From positions 50,237 through 114,236 of the forward strand of contig JAUBSN010000013.1 of assembly GCA_036704825.1 (NCBI GenBank): DNA of 64,000 bases, given 5' to 3'. Below are positions 9,266 to 18,673 of this stretch, one piece after another. Below the pieces are notes generated by a model, which worked only from the letters and a program-made list of their open reading frames with translations, searched no databases and was not told where the DNA came from. Source of the stretch: Microcoleus sp036704825. Lineage in GTDB: Bacteria; Cyanobacteriota; Cyanobacteriia; Cyanobacteriales; Microcoleaceae. Both the position numbers and the translations under genes were made by a program. The stretch's first letter is position 1; every line of letters starts with the position of its first letter.

Positions 9266-10127
9266 GAAATTTGTCTCAAAAGTCAATACTGCTTTATTTG
9301 CGATCGTGACTTGCGCGCTATGGAGTCAGAAACCCGGTTTCTTCCTGCGTACCTAGCGGTCAAACCAATGATTTTTTCGAGAAACCCGGTTTAAGATTGC
9401 AAGTCCTTTTCTATATTTTAGAGGAAGGGGACGCACCTGCAAAGCTTTCTGAGAGCTTTGGGTGAAACAGATTGCAGATGCCGTTGAGGTACGAAACCCA
9501 ACGAGGGGGATCTCTGCCTCGCTGATGCGGCTGACTTGACAGAAAATTAGAGCATCCGCCATCCTATTTCGTTATAAAAAGTCTTTTTCGCACTTTAAAT
9601 AGGATGGCGATACTGAAGTTTTTTAGCTTTGACAGTGTGGATCGATCGGGAGCATCTCAATGAAAGCAGCCCTCCGCTTGAAATTGGAGCTAGGAGTCAG
9701 GAGGAAAGAGTCAGGAGGAAAGAGTCAGAAGTCAGAAGGAAAAAGTCAGAAGGCAGGAGCCAGAATAAGTGTTTTTACAAATATGAGATGCTCCCGGATC
9801 GATCGACCATCACCGCCCAAATACCAGCTATGTTAAGAAAAACAACGATATATGTGAGTTTTTGTCGATCGATCGGTAAATAGGGCGTTGCTGAGTTTAA
9901 GTATACGGGCGGCGATTTATTGTCATCCCACTGCTGGAAAATTCTCAAAGCAGACTCCGACTAAAAAACAAGCAATTCATCGAACCATCGCCAAACCGAG
10001 GACAGCAAGCCCATAGCACAGAGCATTCAAATATGTCATGCTAAGTCAAGAGAAAAGATTCTCGATCGGCTTTTCGGTAGGGTACAGCTAGCGATCGCAT
10101 ACATTTAAACAACACATCCGTAAATTT
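9266..10127. other. Intergenic region with copy 1 of the 148-bp element
   Basis: No gene supported. It contains AGAAACCCGGTTT-type palindromic repeats near 9330-9390, a GAGGTACGAAACCCAACGAG dispersed motif near 9486-9505, and a complete mobile-element copy at 9648-9795. The last 100 bp before the WD40 gene have GCGATCGC at about 10092. Confidence 0.6.
9648..9795 (+). mobile_element. 148-bp inverted-repeat element (MITE-like), copy 1
   Basis: Begins GGGAGCATCTCA and ends TGAGATGCTCCC, a perfect 12-bp terminal inverted repeat. It is flanked by the direct repeat GGATCGATC (9639-9647 and 9796-9804). Inside, ATGAAAGCAGCCCTCCGC is followed by a purine-rich run of GTCAGGA/GTCAGAA heptamers. It encodes no transposase. 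Confidence 0.92.
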
Positions 10128-12359
10128 ATGACCGAGTTTACACAAGGGCTCGATAAAATGCAGCCCGCAGAACAGACGCACTACCTGGGAATCCTGCCAA
10201 GTCAGCTAGCAGCGACTTCAGACTCCGACAAATTATACAGCTTACTAACAGATTACAATTTTATTAAAGCCAAGCTGTCAGCATCGGGAGTACAGGCGCT
10301 AATAGAAGATTACGATTTAGCAACAAGTCCCGATATTATTATCTCAGACCAAAAAGCCGACCAACTAAAATTAATCCAAGAAGCAATTCGGCTGTCTGCC
10401 CACATTCTAGCCACAGATCAAAGCCAACTAGCCACCCAACTAATAGCCCGCTTGATGCGCTTTGAAAGGCCAGAAATTCAAGCCCTGCTAGCACAGGCAA
10501 AACACCAAACAACCCCCTGGCTGCGGCCGCTAACGCCCAGCTTTACTCCTCCTGGCGGGAGATTGCTGCGTACCCTCACCGGACATACAGACTGGGTACA
10601 AGCTGTAGCAATCACCCCCGACGGCAAGCGGGCAATTTCTGCCTCCTCCGACCACACTCTTAAAATTTGGCACTTAGAAACAGGAGAAGAACTTTCCACC
10701 CTCAAAGGTCATCTTACCTACGTCAATGCCGTAGCTGTCACGCCCGATGGCAGTAAAGTAATTTCCGGTTCTTGGGACAATACAATTAAAATTTGGGATT
10801 TAGAAACTGGACAAGAAATATTTACTTTTGCAGGCGATACTTTTGCCGTAGAAGCAGTAGCAGTAACTCCCGACGGCAAGCGAGTAATTTCTGGTTCTTG
10901 GGATGGCAGTATAAAAGTTTGGGATTTGACAACCAGGGAAGTAATTTTTAACTTCAAAGGTCACAGTAGTTTTGTCCAGTCCGTAGCAGTAAATCATGAT
11001 AGCAAACGATTAATTTCCGGGTCGGGAGACAACAGCATTAAAGTCTGGAACCTAGAAACCGGAAAAGAACTTTTTACTCTCACTGGTCATGCAGACTGGG
11101 TAAAAAGTGTAGCAGTTACTCCCGACGGCGAACAAATAATTTCCGGCAGTTACGACGGAACAGTTAAAGTCTGGAGTTTGTCAGAAAGAAAGCAACTTTT
11201 CACTTTAGGAAAACACAGCAGTTTCGTTCAATCTGTGGCAGTCAGTCCCGACGGCAAACGGGTAATTTCGGCTTCCGGCGACAAAACGCTGAAAGTTTGG
11301 AATCTGGAAAGAAAAGAAGAACTTTTCACTTTTACCAATCACATCGCCCCAGTGAATGCTGTGGCTGTTACCCCCGACGGCAAGTGGATAGTTTCTGGTT
11401 CCTCAGACAAAACTCTCAAAGTTTGGCACTTAGAAGTAGGAAAAGAAAATTTATCATTTGCAGGTCACGATGACTGGGTAAACGCTGTAGCAGTGACGGC
11501 AGACGGTACGAAAGCAATTTCCGGTTCAGGAGACAACAGCATTAAAGTCTGGAATCTTGAAAACGGACAGGAAATTTTTACTATTTCGGGACATCAAGAT
11601 TGGGTAAAAGCGATCGCCATAACAGCAGATAGCCAGCGAGTAGTTTCCGGTTCAGGCGACAAAACTGTGAAAGTTTGGAATCTAGAAACCGGACACGAAA
11701 TCTTTACTTTCACGGGTCATACAGACTGGGTAAATTCTGTGGCAGTGACTGCGGACGGAACGATGGCGGTTTCCGGTTCGGGAGACAAAACTATTAAAGT
11801 TTGGAGTTTAGAAACAGGAGAAGAACTTTTTACTTTTTTAGGTCATGAGGACGGAATAAAAGCTGTGGCAGTTATTCCCGACAGCAAGCGGGTTATTTCG
11901 GCTTCCGGCGACAAAACTATTAAAGTTTGGAGTTTGGCGAAAGAAAAGAATATTTTGGCAAATTTATGGAATTTAGCAGTCAAAAATCTACTTTTCACTC
12001 TCAAAGGTCACGAGAGTTTTGTGAATGCTGTGGCAGTTGCGGCGGATGGCAAGTGGGCGATTTCAGGAGGGCGGGAACACAGTTTGAAAGTTTGGGATTT
12101 GTCAAGTAGAAAAGAAGTTTTTACTTTGGCAGGTCATGCTGATGCGGTAACATCTGTGGCGGCTATGGGAACAAAGGCAATTTCTGTTTCGGACGATAAT
12201 ACTCTCAAAGTTTGGGATTTGTTAAGTCGAGAAGTAATTGCTAGTTTCATGGGAGATAGTGCTTTAAAAGCTTGCGCTATTGCACCTGATGGGGTGACAA
12301 TCGTGGCGGCGGAAGCTTCGGGACAGGTGCATTTTTTGAGGTTAGAAGAGGGGAAATAG
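10128..12359 (+). CDS. WD40-repeat protein with 14 repeats
   Basis: 743 residues. Residues 1-140 are helical (LLTDYNFIKAKLSASGVQAL, LIARLMRFERPEIQALL), like the helical linker that precedes WD40 repeats in cyanobacterial STAND-type proteins. No NTPase domain is present. From about residue 145, fourteen repeats of about 42 residues follow, each with the GH...V.AVAVTPDGK...SGS.D.TIKVW pattern. That is enough for two seven-bladed propellers. Repeat 11 has a 12-residue insertion (NILANLWNLAVK), and the last two repeats are degenerate. The ATG at 10128 is the only good start. It is likely a scaffold; partners are unknown. It stands alone between two repeat-rich regions. Confidence 0.88.
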   Translation: MTEFTQGLDKMQPAEQTHYLGILPSQLAATSDSDKLYSLLTDYNFIKAKLSASGVQALIEDYDLATSPDIIISDQKADQLKLIQEAIRLSAHILATDQSQLATQLIARLMRFERPEIQALLAQAKHQTTPWLRPLTPSFTPPGGRLLRTLTGHTDWVQAVAITPDGKRAISASSDHTLKIWHLETGEELSTLKGHLTYVNAVAVTPDGSKVISGSWDNTIKIWDLETGQEIFTFAGDTFAVEAVAVTPDGKRVISGSWDGSIKVWDLTTREVIFNFKGHSSFVQSVAVNHDSKRLISGSGDNSIKVWNLETGKELFTLTGHADWVKSVAVTPDGEQIISGSYDGTVKVWSLSERKQLFTLGKHSSFVQSVAVSPDGKRVISASGDKTLKVWNLERKEELFTFTNHIAPVNAVAVTPDGKWIVSGSSDKTLKVWHLEVGKENLSFAGHDDWVNAVAVTADGTKAISGSGDNSIKVWNLENGQEIFTISGHQDWVKAIAITADSQRVVSGSGDKTVKVWNLETGHEIFTFTGHTDWVNSVAVTADGTMAVSGSGDKTIKVWSLETGEELFTFLGHEDGIKAVAVIPDSKRVISASGDKTIKVWSLAKEKNILANLWNLAVKNLLFTLKGHESFVNAVAVAADGKWAISGGREHSLKVWDLSSRKEVFTLAGHADAVTSVAAMGTKAISVSDDNTLKVWDLLSREVIASFMGDSALKACAIAPDGVTIVAAEASGQVHFLRLEEGK

Positions 12360-12590
12360 TCATTAGCGATCGGTCATTGTGGCGATCGCACTTTTGCTAA
12401 AATTTAAAAGTGCGATCGCCCGTTAGCGAAGCCCTCGAAGAGGATCGGTCTTTTCCCCATCTAGTTTACCGAGCCATTGGGTCTAAAGCCCGTCCTTCTA
12501 GGACGGCTTTAATTTAGGCAATTTGTAAACAATTGTTAAATAGAGAGAGTTTGTAAATAAAAACTCTAGTAAAAACGATAAACTATTCCC

Positions 12591-13790
12591 ATGATAGTTT
12601 TAGAGTTCAAGTTAAAAGGCAAAGCGGAGCAATATCGGAGCATCGACGAGATGATCCGGACAGCTCAATTTGTCCGAAACAAAACTCTTAGACATTGGAT
12701 TGACAATCAAGGAATTAAATTGGTTGACCTGTACAAACAATGCGCCGTAATGGCGAAAGAGTTTGAATGGGCAGGCAAGCTTAATTCGATGGCACGTCAA
12801 GCTTCGGCAGAACGTGCCATTTTTGCTATCCAGCGTTTCTTTGCCAATTGCCAAGCAAAGAAGCCAGGGAAAAAAGGGTTTCCACAGTTCAAGAAGCATA
12901 CCCGATCGGTTGAATACAAAACTTCGGGTTGGGCGCTTTCTACAGACAAACGATGCTTGACGCTTAAGGACGGCTTTGCTGCTGGCAAGTTCAAATTAAT
13001 CGGTAGTCGAGATTTACATTTCTATGCACCTGATGAGATTAAGCGGATTAGAATTGTGCGTCGTGCCGATGGATACTACGCTCAATTTTGCATCAATGTG
13101 GAACGGAAAGAGGAACCCGTTTCTACTGGCAAGGCTATTGGGATAGATGTCGGATTAAACCACTTTTATACCGATAGCGACGGCGAAACAGTTCCCAATC
13201 CTCGGCATCTCCGCCAAAGCGAAAAAGCTTTGAAGAGATTGCAGAAACTGGTTTCCCGGAAAAAGAAAGGTTCCAAAAACCGAAAGAAAGCGATTAATAA
13301 GTTAGGAAGGAAACACTTAAAGGTTAGTCGGCAGCGTAAAGACTTCGCTATAAAAACGGCGTTGTGCGCGGTGAAATCTAACGATTTTGTAGCCTGCGAA
13401 GACCTGCAAGTGCGGAACATGGTTAAGAATCACAAGCTCGCTAAATCAATTAGTGATGCAGCGTGGTCGCAGTTTGCTCAATGGTTGGAATATTTGGGAA
13501 AAGTACACGGCAAAACAGTTATTGCTGTTTCTCCTCAGTACACCTCGCAAAATTGTTCAAACTGCGGCAATCTAGTTAAAAAAACCCTGTCAACTCGAAC
13601 CCATACTTGCGGTTGTGGAACGACACTAGATCGCGACCACAACGCCGCGAAAAACATTCTGGCGAAAGGGTTGAAAGAAGCAGGGGTTAATTTCAATTTA
13701 AATACGGTGGGGCACACCGAAATTAAGGCTTGGGGACAGACCGATCTCTACTCTTTGATGGCAGCATCAACGAGCAAATTGACTGAGTGA
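12591..13790 (+). CDS. tnpB: TnpB (IS200/IS605 OrfB), RNA-guided nuclease
   Basis: 399 residues, full length. TnpB is an RNA-guided DNA nuclease, the ancestor-like relative of Cas12. The split RuvC-like site is intact: D186 in AIGIDVGLNHF, E270 in FVACEDLQVRNM and D349 in LDRDHNAAKNIL. The zinc ribbon reads CSNCGN...CGCG (C322, C325, C340, C342). The C-terminal 45 residues are variable. There is no tnpA transposase beside it, so it is a solitary TnpB element that would need help in trans. A hairpin about 100 bp upstream (12486-12508) and one after the stop (13800-13820) may mark its ends. Confidence 0.93.
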   Translation: MIVLEFKLKGKAEQYRSIDEMIRTAQFVRNKTLRHWIDNQGIKLVDLYKQCAVMAKEFEWAGKLNSMARQASAERAIFAIQRFFANCQAKKPGKKGFPQFKKHTRSVEYKTSGWALSTDKRCLTLKDGFAAGKFKLIGSRDLHFYAPDEIKRIRIVRRADGYYAQFCINVERKEEPVSTGKAIGIDVGLNHFYTDSDGETVPNPRHLRQSEKALKRLQKLVSRKKKGSKNRKKAINKLGRKHLKVSRQRKDFAIKTALCAVKSNDFVACEDLQVRNMVKNHKLAKSISDAAWSQFAQWLEYLGKVHGKTVIAVSPQYTSQNCSNCGNLVKKTLSTRTHTCGCGTTLDRDHNAAKNILAKGLKEAGVNFNLNTVGHTEIKAWGQTDLYSLMAASTSKLTE

Positions 13791-13827
13791 TCCAAGAATC
13801 CCTGCGCCTTCAGGCCAGGGAGTGTCA
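13791..13827 (+). ncRNA. Probable right end and guide-RNA scaffold of the TnpB element
   Basis: Directly after the stop, GAATCCCTGCGCCTTCAGGC continues to GGGAGTGTCAA, a hairpin and terminal motif typical of IS605-family right ends. In TnpB systems the omega RNA is made from the 3' end of tnpB and this element end. The RNA itself is inferred, not seen; its 5' limit probably lies within the tnpB coding sequence. Confidence 0.55.
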
Positions 13828-14042
13828 AAATTGTTCCGGGTCAATTCCCATCATCGCAGTCTTTCTGCCAGTACAGCAGCCCGCTGTTCGGCTTGTTCTT
13901 CCCGCAGTCGTTCTTGTTCCAAGCTGCGAGAAACCTCCTCATAACTTGTAAACAGTTCGCCGTCAGGGCGATAAATTTGCAACTCTTCACCCGATGCTCT
14001 TCTGTGGAACAGGCGCCCCGCCTGTGAATTCCTGCAATTCAT
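13825..14042 (-). pseudogene. C-terminal remnant of an Uma2-family nuclease
   Basis: The reading ASGEELQIYRPDGELFTSYE and RSLEQERLREEQAEQ matches the coiled C-terminus of Uma2 (DUF820) endonucleases. The catalytic PD-(D/E)XK core is absent. A one-base frameshift after AERLR restores the usual ending MMGIDPEQF in the next frame, whose stop overlaps the end of the TnpB element. The upstream side merges into a GGAACAGGCG...CGCCTG dispersed repeat, so the gene was cut by repeat insertion or deletion. Confidence 0.7.
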
Positions 14043-14108
14043 TAAAAAAAAATCTCATTCACAAAAGAGCGCATCGAAAATAGGGCAGACACCGCCCGCC
14101 CTACAAAA

Positions 14109-15518
14109 CTACTTCCTCAGCAACTTCACCCCGCGAATCGAATAATCCAAAAGCTCAATTGGGTGCATTAAAGTAACTGCCTTTCCCTGCAACTCCAAAT
14201 GCTTCTTAATTTGCAAAGAACAACCCGGATTAGAAGAAGCAATCAACTCCGCCCCAGTATTCAGCAAATTCTCCACCTTTTGCACTCCCAATTCATCAGC
14301 AACCTCCGGCTGAAGCATATTGTAAACCCCCGCACTCCCGCAGCACAAAGCCGCATCCACAGGTTCTTTTAACTTCACCCCAGGGATTTGTTGCAGCAAC
14401 TGACGCGGCTGCAAACTAATCTTTTGCCCGTGCAACAAATGACAAGCATCCTGATACACAATTGTCAAATCTCCCTCAATCAAAGGATTGAGTTTTGCCG
14501 TAATTCCCGCACTTGCCAAAAACTCTTGCACGTCCTTCACATTAGCAGCAAATTTCTCAGCTTTCTCCCGATATTGCGGGTCATCTGCTAAAATATGACC
14601 GTATTCTTTCAAAGTATGACCGCACCCAGCAGCGTTGATAATCACAAAATCAACACCCGTATTTTCAAAGCTGTCAATCATCTGTCTCGCCAAAGCTTTC
14701 GCCTGTTCTGCTTGGCCTTGGTGTTCCGGCAAAGCAGCACAGCATCCCTGACTTTTAGGAACCACAACCTCGCAACCGTTAGCCGTCAAAACTCGCACCG
14801 TAGCTTCATTAACTGGCGAAAATAACAGCCGCTGCACGCAGCCTAAAATCACGCCGACTCGATAGCGCTTCTCCCCTTGTGCCGGAATTACCTCTGGTAA
14901 ATTATCCCGGAAAGAATCAACAGTAACTTTCGGCAAAATTGATTCCATCGCCGCCAAGCGGGGAAATACTTTTTTCAGCAAACCTGTTTGGCGAACAACT
15001 TTGGGAAGTCCTAATTTTTGATAAATAAACAGCGGTACAAGCAAAGGCCGCAATCTGTGAGGATAAGGGAAGAGATTAAAAATCAGAGTGCGAATTACAT
15101 TGTCGGAAAAAGTGCGTTCCTGATTTCTAGTAACTTGGTGGCGAGTTGCGGAAATTAACTTGTCGTATTGAACTCCAGACGGACAAGTTGTAACGCAGGC
15201 CAAACAGCCCAAACAAGTATCGAAATGCTGCGAGGTTGCTTCATTTAATGGTGCGTCGCCTTCGTTGATTGCATCCATTAAATAAATGCGGCCTCTGGGG
15301 GAATCCATTTCTTTGCCGAGTACCCGATAACTCGGACAAGTTGACAAGCAAAAGCCGCAGTGTACGCAAGTATCGATTAATTTCGGATCTGGCGGATTGT
15401 TGGCGTCAAAACCGGGAATTTCGAGGGTTTGCAAGTGGGGATTTTGTGCTAAGAAATTGCTTTCTTTGACTGGTTTTAAATCGTCGCTGGGAATTTGAGA
15501 TTTTTCTGATGTTTGCAT
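14109..15518 (-). CDS. glcF: Glycolate dehydrogenase iron-sulfur subunit GlcF
   Basis: 469 residues from the ATG at 15518 (MQTSEKSQ); an upstream TTG is less likely. GlcF passes electrons from glycolate, produced by photorespiration, to the quinone pool. It has two ferredoxin-type [4Fe-4S] motifs: CVHCGFCLSTCP (C51, C54, C57, C61) and CLGCLACVTTCP (C102, C105, C108, C112). Two CCG-type domains follow (GCCAALPEHQGQ, AGCGHTLKEYG and CCGSAGVYN). The FAD subunit gene lies upstream on the same strand, 214 bp away. A shared transcript is likely but the gap is longer than in a tight operon. Confidence 0.92.
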   Translation of the reverse strand: MQTSEKSQIPSDDLKPVKESNFLAQNPHLQTLEIPGFDANNPPDPKLIDTCVHCGFCLSTCPSYRVLGKEMDSPRGRIYLMDAINEGDAPLNEATSQHFDTCLGCLACVTTCPSGVQYDKLISATRHQVTRNQERTFSDNVIRTLIFNLFPYPHRLRPLLVPLFIYQKLGLPKVVRQTGLLKKVFPRLAAMESILPKVTVDSFRDNLPEVIPAQGEKRYRVGVILGCVQRLLFSPVNEATVRVLTANGCEVVVPKSQGCCAALPEHQGQAEQAKALARQMIDSFENTGVDFVIINAAGCGHTLKEYGHILADDPQYREKAEKFAANVKDVQEFLASAGITAKLNPLIEGDLTIVYQDACHLLHGQKISLQPRQLLQQIPGVKLKEPVDAALCCGSAGVYNMLQPEVADELGVQKVENLLNTGAELIASSNPGCSLQIKKHLELQGKAVTLMHPIELLDYSIRGVKLLRK

Positions 15519-15732
15519 AGGAAGAAGGAAGTTCGGCAACGAGCAATGTACGGGATTTAACGGATAGAAGAAAGTTCGGCAACGGATTTAACGCATTTAA
15601 CGGCTGGAAGTCCGTCAAGCGAACACGCACACTCTTCTCTTCCTTCGTGTCTTTCGCGGTTGGTTAAAAAAGAATCTGATTCGCAAATGATTTAGACTGG
15701 GATTTATTGAAGTCCTGACTACAAACTTTAAA

Positions 15733-17112
15733 CTAAATACCGCTTATAAAACGATGGGGACTAAAAATATTTTCCGGGTCAAACTGCTGTTTAATCCGGC
15801 GCATTAAATCGATCGCACTTCCAGTATAGCCCCAAACATCTAACTGTTGCTTGATGTCGGCCGGCGCTGCTAAAACAGTCAGAAAACCGCCTTTGGCTTC
15901 GCACCCTCTGCGTACCTGCAACAGCGTTTGGGCCGTCGCAGTCTCAAACCGCAAAACCCCCAAACCGCTACCTGCATGCATCAAAGCGTCCTGTACGGGC
16001 AATTCGTTAATTGCCCGTACAGCTTCCGACGGTCTGATTCCTATTTTGCAAATAATTGCCGACTTTGTGCCAGAATCCCACATTGTTTCTGGCAATCTTT
16101 GCCATAACTGATGCTCATCATTTTCGCAGCAGTTAGTGCCTTGCAAACCCAACTTTTCGCAAACTTCCAGCAAGCGGGCTGATTGTTGTTTGACGCTTTC
16201 TGCGATACTTTGAAATCTGACGATTAATCCCGTAGCCTTTCCTAAGCCTAATTTTGCGACTAATTCAGGTGACAGCAAATCGATCGCACTTGGTGTCAAA
16301 GCAGAGGATAATAAGATTTGAGCCGTTTGGGACAAAGCATTAGTTTCCCCTGTTAGCACTACGGTTCCCGATGATTCAGGCAGCGGATAAACTCGGAAAG
16401 TTACTTGACTGATGATGCCCAATGTGCCGTAAGCACCAGTAAACAGTTTCATCAAGTCGTAACCGGCGACATTTTTAACAACTCGACCTCCGGCTACCGC
16501 AATTTTACCGTCCGATCGCACAAAGGTTATTCCCAACAGCAAATCTCGAACCCCCCGGTAGCGATGCCGCAAGGAACCCGTATCAGCAGTAGCGATAATG
16601 CCGCCCAAAGTTGCCTCTTGCGGATACGCCGGATCGATCGGCAAAAATTGACCTGCTGCGGCTAAAATTTGCTGCAAATCGGCAAACTTCATTCCCGCTT
16701 CCGCAGTCACGGTTAAATCGCCCACAGCGTGTTCTACAAGCCGGTTCAGACGCGCTGTGCTCACGGCCGCGATCCCCCCTGCCCCCCTGGCGAAGGGGGG
16801 TTCTGAAAGCCCCCCTTGGACAGGAGGGTTGGCGGGGTCTAATTGAACTAAACCCCCCCAATCGAGTTTGCTGCCGCTTCCCGCCGGCAAGACCCCCCAC
16901 CGATTGTTCCGAGCCCAAGCAATCACCGCCGCGAGTTCTTCCTGAGTATTGGGGTAAACGGTACAATCTATTTTCGTACCCGGAGCAACAGCTTTTTCTA
17001 ACCGTTCTTGCCAAAATAGCTCTGTGTACTGTCCCAGACAGATCCCAGCAGTGCCGACAATACTTTCTAATTCTTGTGTGCTAACGTAATTTTCGGTAGA
17101 AAAAAATTTCAT
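15733..17112 (-). CDS. glcE: FAD-binding glycolate dehydrogenase subunit GlcE-like
   Basis: 459 residues from the ATG at 17112 (MKFFSTENYV); a TTG at 17148 would add twelve. The FAD-binding type 4 fold is clear: VLPAGSGSKLDWGG, FLPIDPAYPQEATLGGIIAT and GRVVKNVAGYDLMKLFTGAY followed by GTLGII. The C-terminal part ends with DVWG and RIKQQFDPENIFSPHRF as in the GlcD/GlcE group. It should oxidise glycolate to glyoxylate together with GlcF. Residues about 93-115 (NPPVQGGLSEPPFARGAGG) interrupt the FAD domain and derive from a G/C-rich dispersed repeat. Whether the protein still works is not shown by sequence, but no stop or frameshift is present. Confidence 0.88.
   Translation of the reverse strand: MKFFSTENYVSTQELESIVGTAGICLGQYTELFWQERLEKAVAPGTKIDCTVYPNTQEELAAVIAWARNNRWGVLPAGSGSKLDWGGLVQLDPANPPVQGGLSEPPFARGAGGIAAVSTARLNRLVEHAVGDLTVTAEAGMKFADLQQILAAAGQFLPIDPAYPQEATLGGIIATADTGSLRHRYRGVRDLLLGITFVRSDGKIAVAGGRVVKNVAGYDLMKLFTGAYGTLGIISQVTFRVYPLPESSGTVVLTGETNALSQTAQILLSSALTPSAIDLLSPELVAKLGLGKATGLIVRFQSIAESVKQQSARLLEVCEKLGLQGTNCCENDEHQLWQRLPETMWDSGTKSAIICKIGIRPSEAVRAINELPVQDALMHAGSGLGVLRFETATAQTLLQVRRGCEAKGGFLTVLAAPADIKQQLDVWGYTGSAIDLMRRIKQQFDPENIFSPHRFISGI
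16768..16836. repeat. Dispersed repeat inserted in frame in glcE
   Basis: The stretch contains CCCCCCTGCCCCCCTGGCG, then AAGGGGGGTTCTGAAAGCCC, then CCCTTGGACAGGAGGG. These are inverted C-run/G-run blocks of a kind common between cyanobacterial genes. It encodes about 23 residues that break an otherwise normal FAD domain. Confidence 0.75.
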
Positions 17113-17197
17113 GAAGGTTATCAGACGCCCGGTAAAAAAAATTATCAAAACACTGCCTAAAACTATTAAATATTAATACGGGCCCGATATTCAAAAG

Positions 17198-18673
17198 ATG
17201 AAGAAACAAATGTCTCAAAACCGAATTTCTCTGGGAATTACCGGTCTCAACGAAGTGATTGGCGGCGGCCTAATTCCTCAACGCTCTTATCTGGTTCGCG
17301 GCGGCCCGGGTACTGGCAAAACTACACTGGGCTTTCACTTTTTGACCGCAGGTGTGGCTTTGGGAGAAAAACCCCTGTTCATTACTTTAGGAGAACCGGA
17401 AGCGCAACTGCGCGCCAATGCCGAAACTCTCGGTTTTGATATTGAAGCGATGGCGTTCCTCGATTTGAGTCCATCCTCAGAATTTTTTACAGAAGTTCAG
17501 ACTTATGACATTTTCTCCCCCTCCGAGGTTGAGCGAGAACCGACTACACAAAAGATTATCGAACAGGTACGGGCGGTCAAACCAGATCGGGTGTTTTTGG
17601 ACGCGATCACTCAATTTCGCTACTTAGCAGTAGATGAGTTTCAGTTTCGCAAGCAAGTTCTGTCTTTTCTGCGGTTTTTGGTGGAAGGGGGGGCGACGGT
17701 GGTGTTCACGTCAGAAGGTACATCAAGTGCTCCCGATGACGATTTGCAATTCATCAGCGACGGAGTAATTTATTTAGAACTATTGACACAAGGACGCGCC
17801 CTGTCTGTCACCAAGCTGCGAGGTTCCAACTTCCGCAGCGGCCGCCATTCGCTGCGCCTGAGTCAGGCTGGTATGGAGGTATTTCCGCGACTGCTGCCGG
17901 ACAACTTTCAACAGGATTTTGTTGCGGAAGCGATTTCTTCAGGGGTTCCAGAAATGGACGAACTGCTGCACGGGGGACTGGAACGGGGGACTGTGACGGT
18001 GATTAGCGGGCCTAGCGGCGTGGGTAAAACGACGGTGGCCATTCAGTTTATGAAGGAAGCTGCCGGAAGGGGGGAGCGATCGGTAGTTTACATTTTTGAG
18101 GAATCAAGTTCTACTCTGCTGCGCCGCTGCGAATCAGTGAACATCCCGGTTGGGGCGATGATCGGGCAAGGAAGTCTTGCGGTGATACCCGTGGAACCTT
18201 TGCTGTACTCGCCGGATCAGTTTGCCTGTATGGTACGCCACGAGGTGGAGCACGAAAATACGCGGATTGTGATGCTTGACAGTATTTCTGGCTATCAGCT
18301 TTCGATGCAGGGGCAAGATTTGGTGAACAATTTGCACGCTTTGTGCAAGTATCTCAAGAATATGGGAGTCACCGTTATCTTGATTAATGAGGTAGAAGCC
18401 ATTAGCGGAGATTTTCGGCTGACCGAGGTCGGGATTAGCTATTTGGCTGATAATCTTCTGTTTATACGCTATCTGGAACGCCAACTGCATAATAGGACAG
18501 AAATCCGCAAGGCGATCGGAGTAATTAAAAAACGAGTCAGCAATTTCGAGAGAACTCTGCGAGAACTGGAGATTACTCGCTACGGCATCAAAGTCAGCAA
18601 ACCGATAGCGGGGCTGCGCGGCATTTTGAGTTCGGCGCCGGTGTGGATTGAAGACGGAGCGGAGCAAGATTGA
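17198..18673 (+). CDS. KaiC-like two-domain ATPase
   Basis: 491 residues with two RecA/KaiC domains. P-loops are GGPGTGKTT (35-43) and GPSGVGKTT (271-279). The second domain keeps the paired glutamates of KaiC (FEES, 301-302), while the first has TLGEPE instead of the usual TFEE, leaving one Glu. Where KaiC has its phosphorylated Ser-Thr pair, this protein reads VGISYLADN (412-415 GISY), so the Thr is replaced by Tyr. It therefore belongs to the KaiC-like group rather than clock KaiC, and no kaiA or kaiB is nearby. A receiver gene and a histidine kinase gene follow on the same strand, suggesting a signalling role. The ATG at 17198 is taken; an ATG four codons later is possible. Confidence 0.85.
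   Translation: MKKQMSQNRISLGITGLNEVIGGGLIPQRSYLVRGGPGTGKTTLGFHFLTAGVALGEKPLFITLGEPEAQLRANAETLGFDIEAMAFLDLSPSSEFFTEVQTYDIFSPSEVEREPTTQKIIEQVRAVKPDRVFLDAITQFRYLAVDEFQFRKQVLSFLRFLVEGGATVVFTSEGTSSAPDDDLQFISDGVIYLELLTQGRALSVTKLRGSNFRSGRHSLRLSQAGMEVFPRLLPDNFQQDFVAEAISSGVPEMDELLHGGLERGTVTVISGPSGVGKTTVAIQFMKEAAGRGERSVVYIFEESSSTLLRRCESVNIPVGAMIGQGSLAVIPVEPLLYSPDQFACMVRHEVEHENTRIVMLDSISGYQLSMQGQDLVNNLHALCKYLKNMGVTVILINEVEAISGDFRLTEVGISYLADNLLFIRYLERQLHNRTEIRKAIGVIKKRVSNFERTLRELEITRYGIKVSKPIAGLRGILSSAPVWIEDGAEQD

Noticed and set aside
9353..9562. 69-codon reverse frame near the phycobilin lyase
   Set aside because: Made of dispersed repeats (GAGAAACCCGGTTT and GTACGAAACCCAACGAG); no support as a protein.
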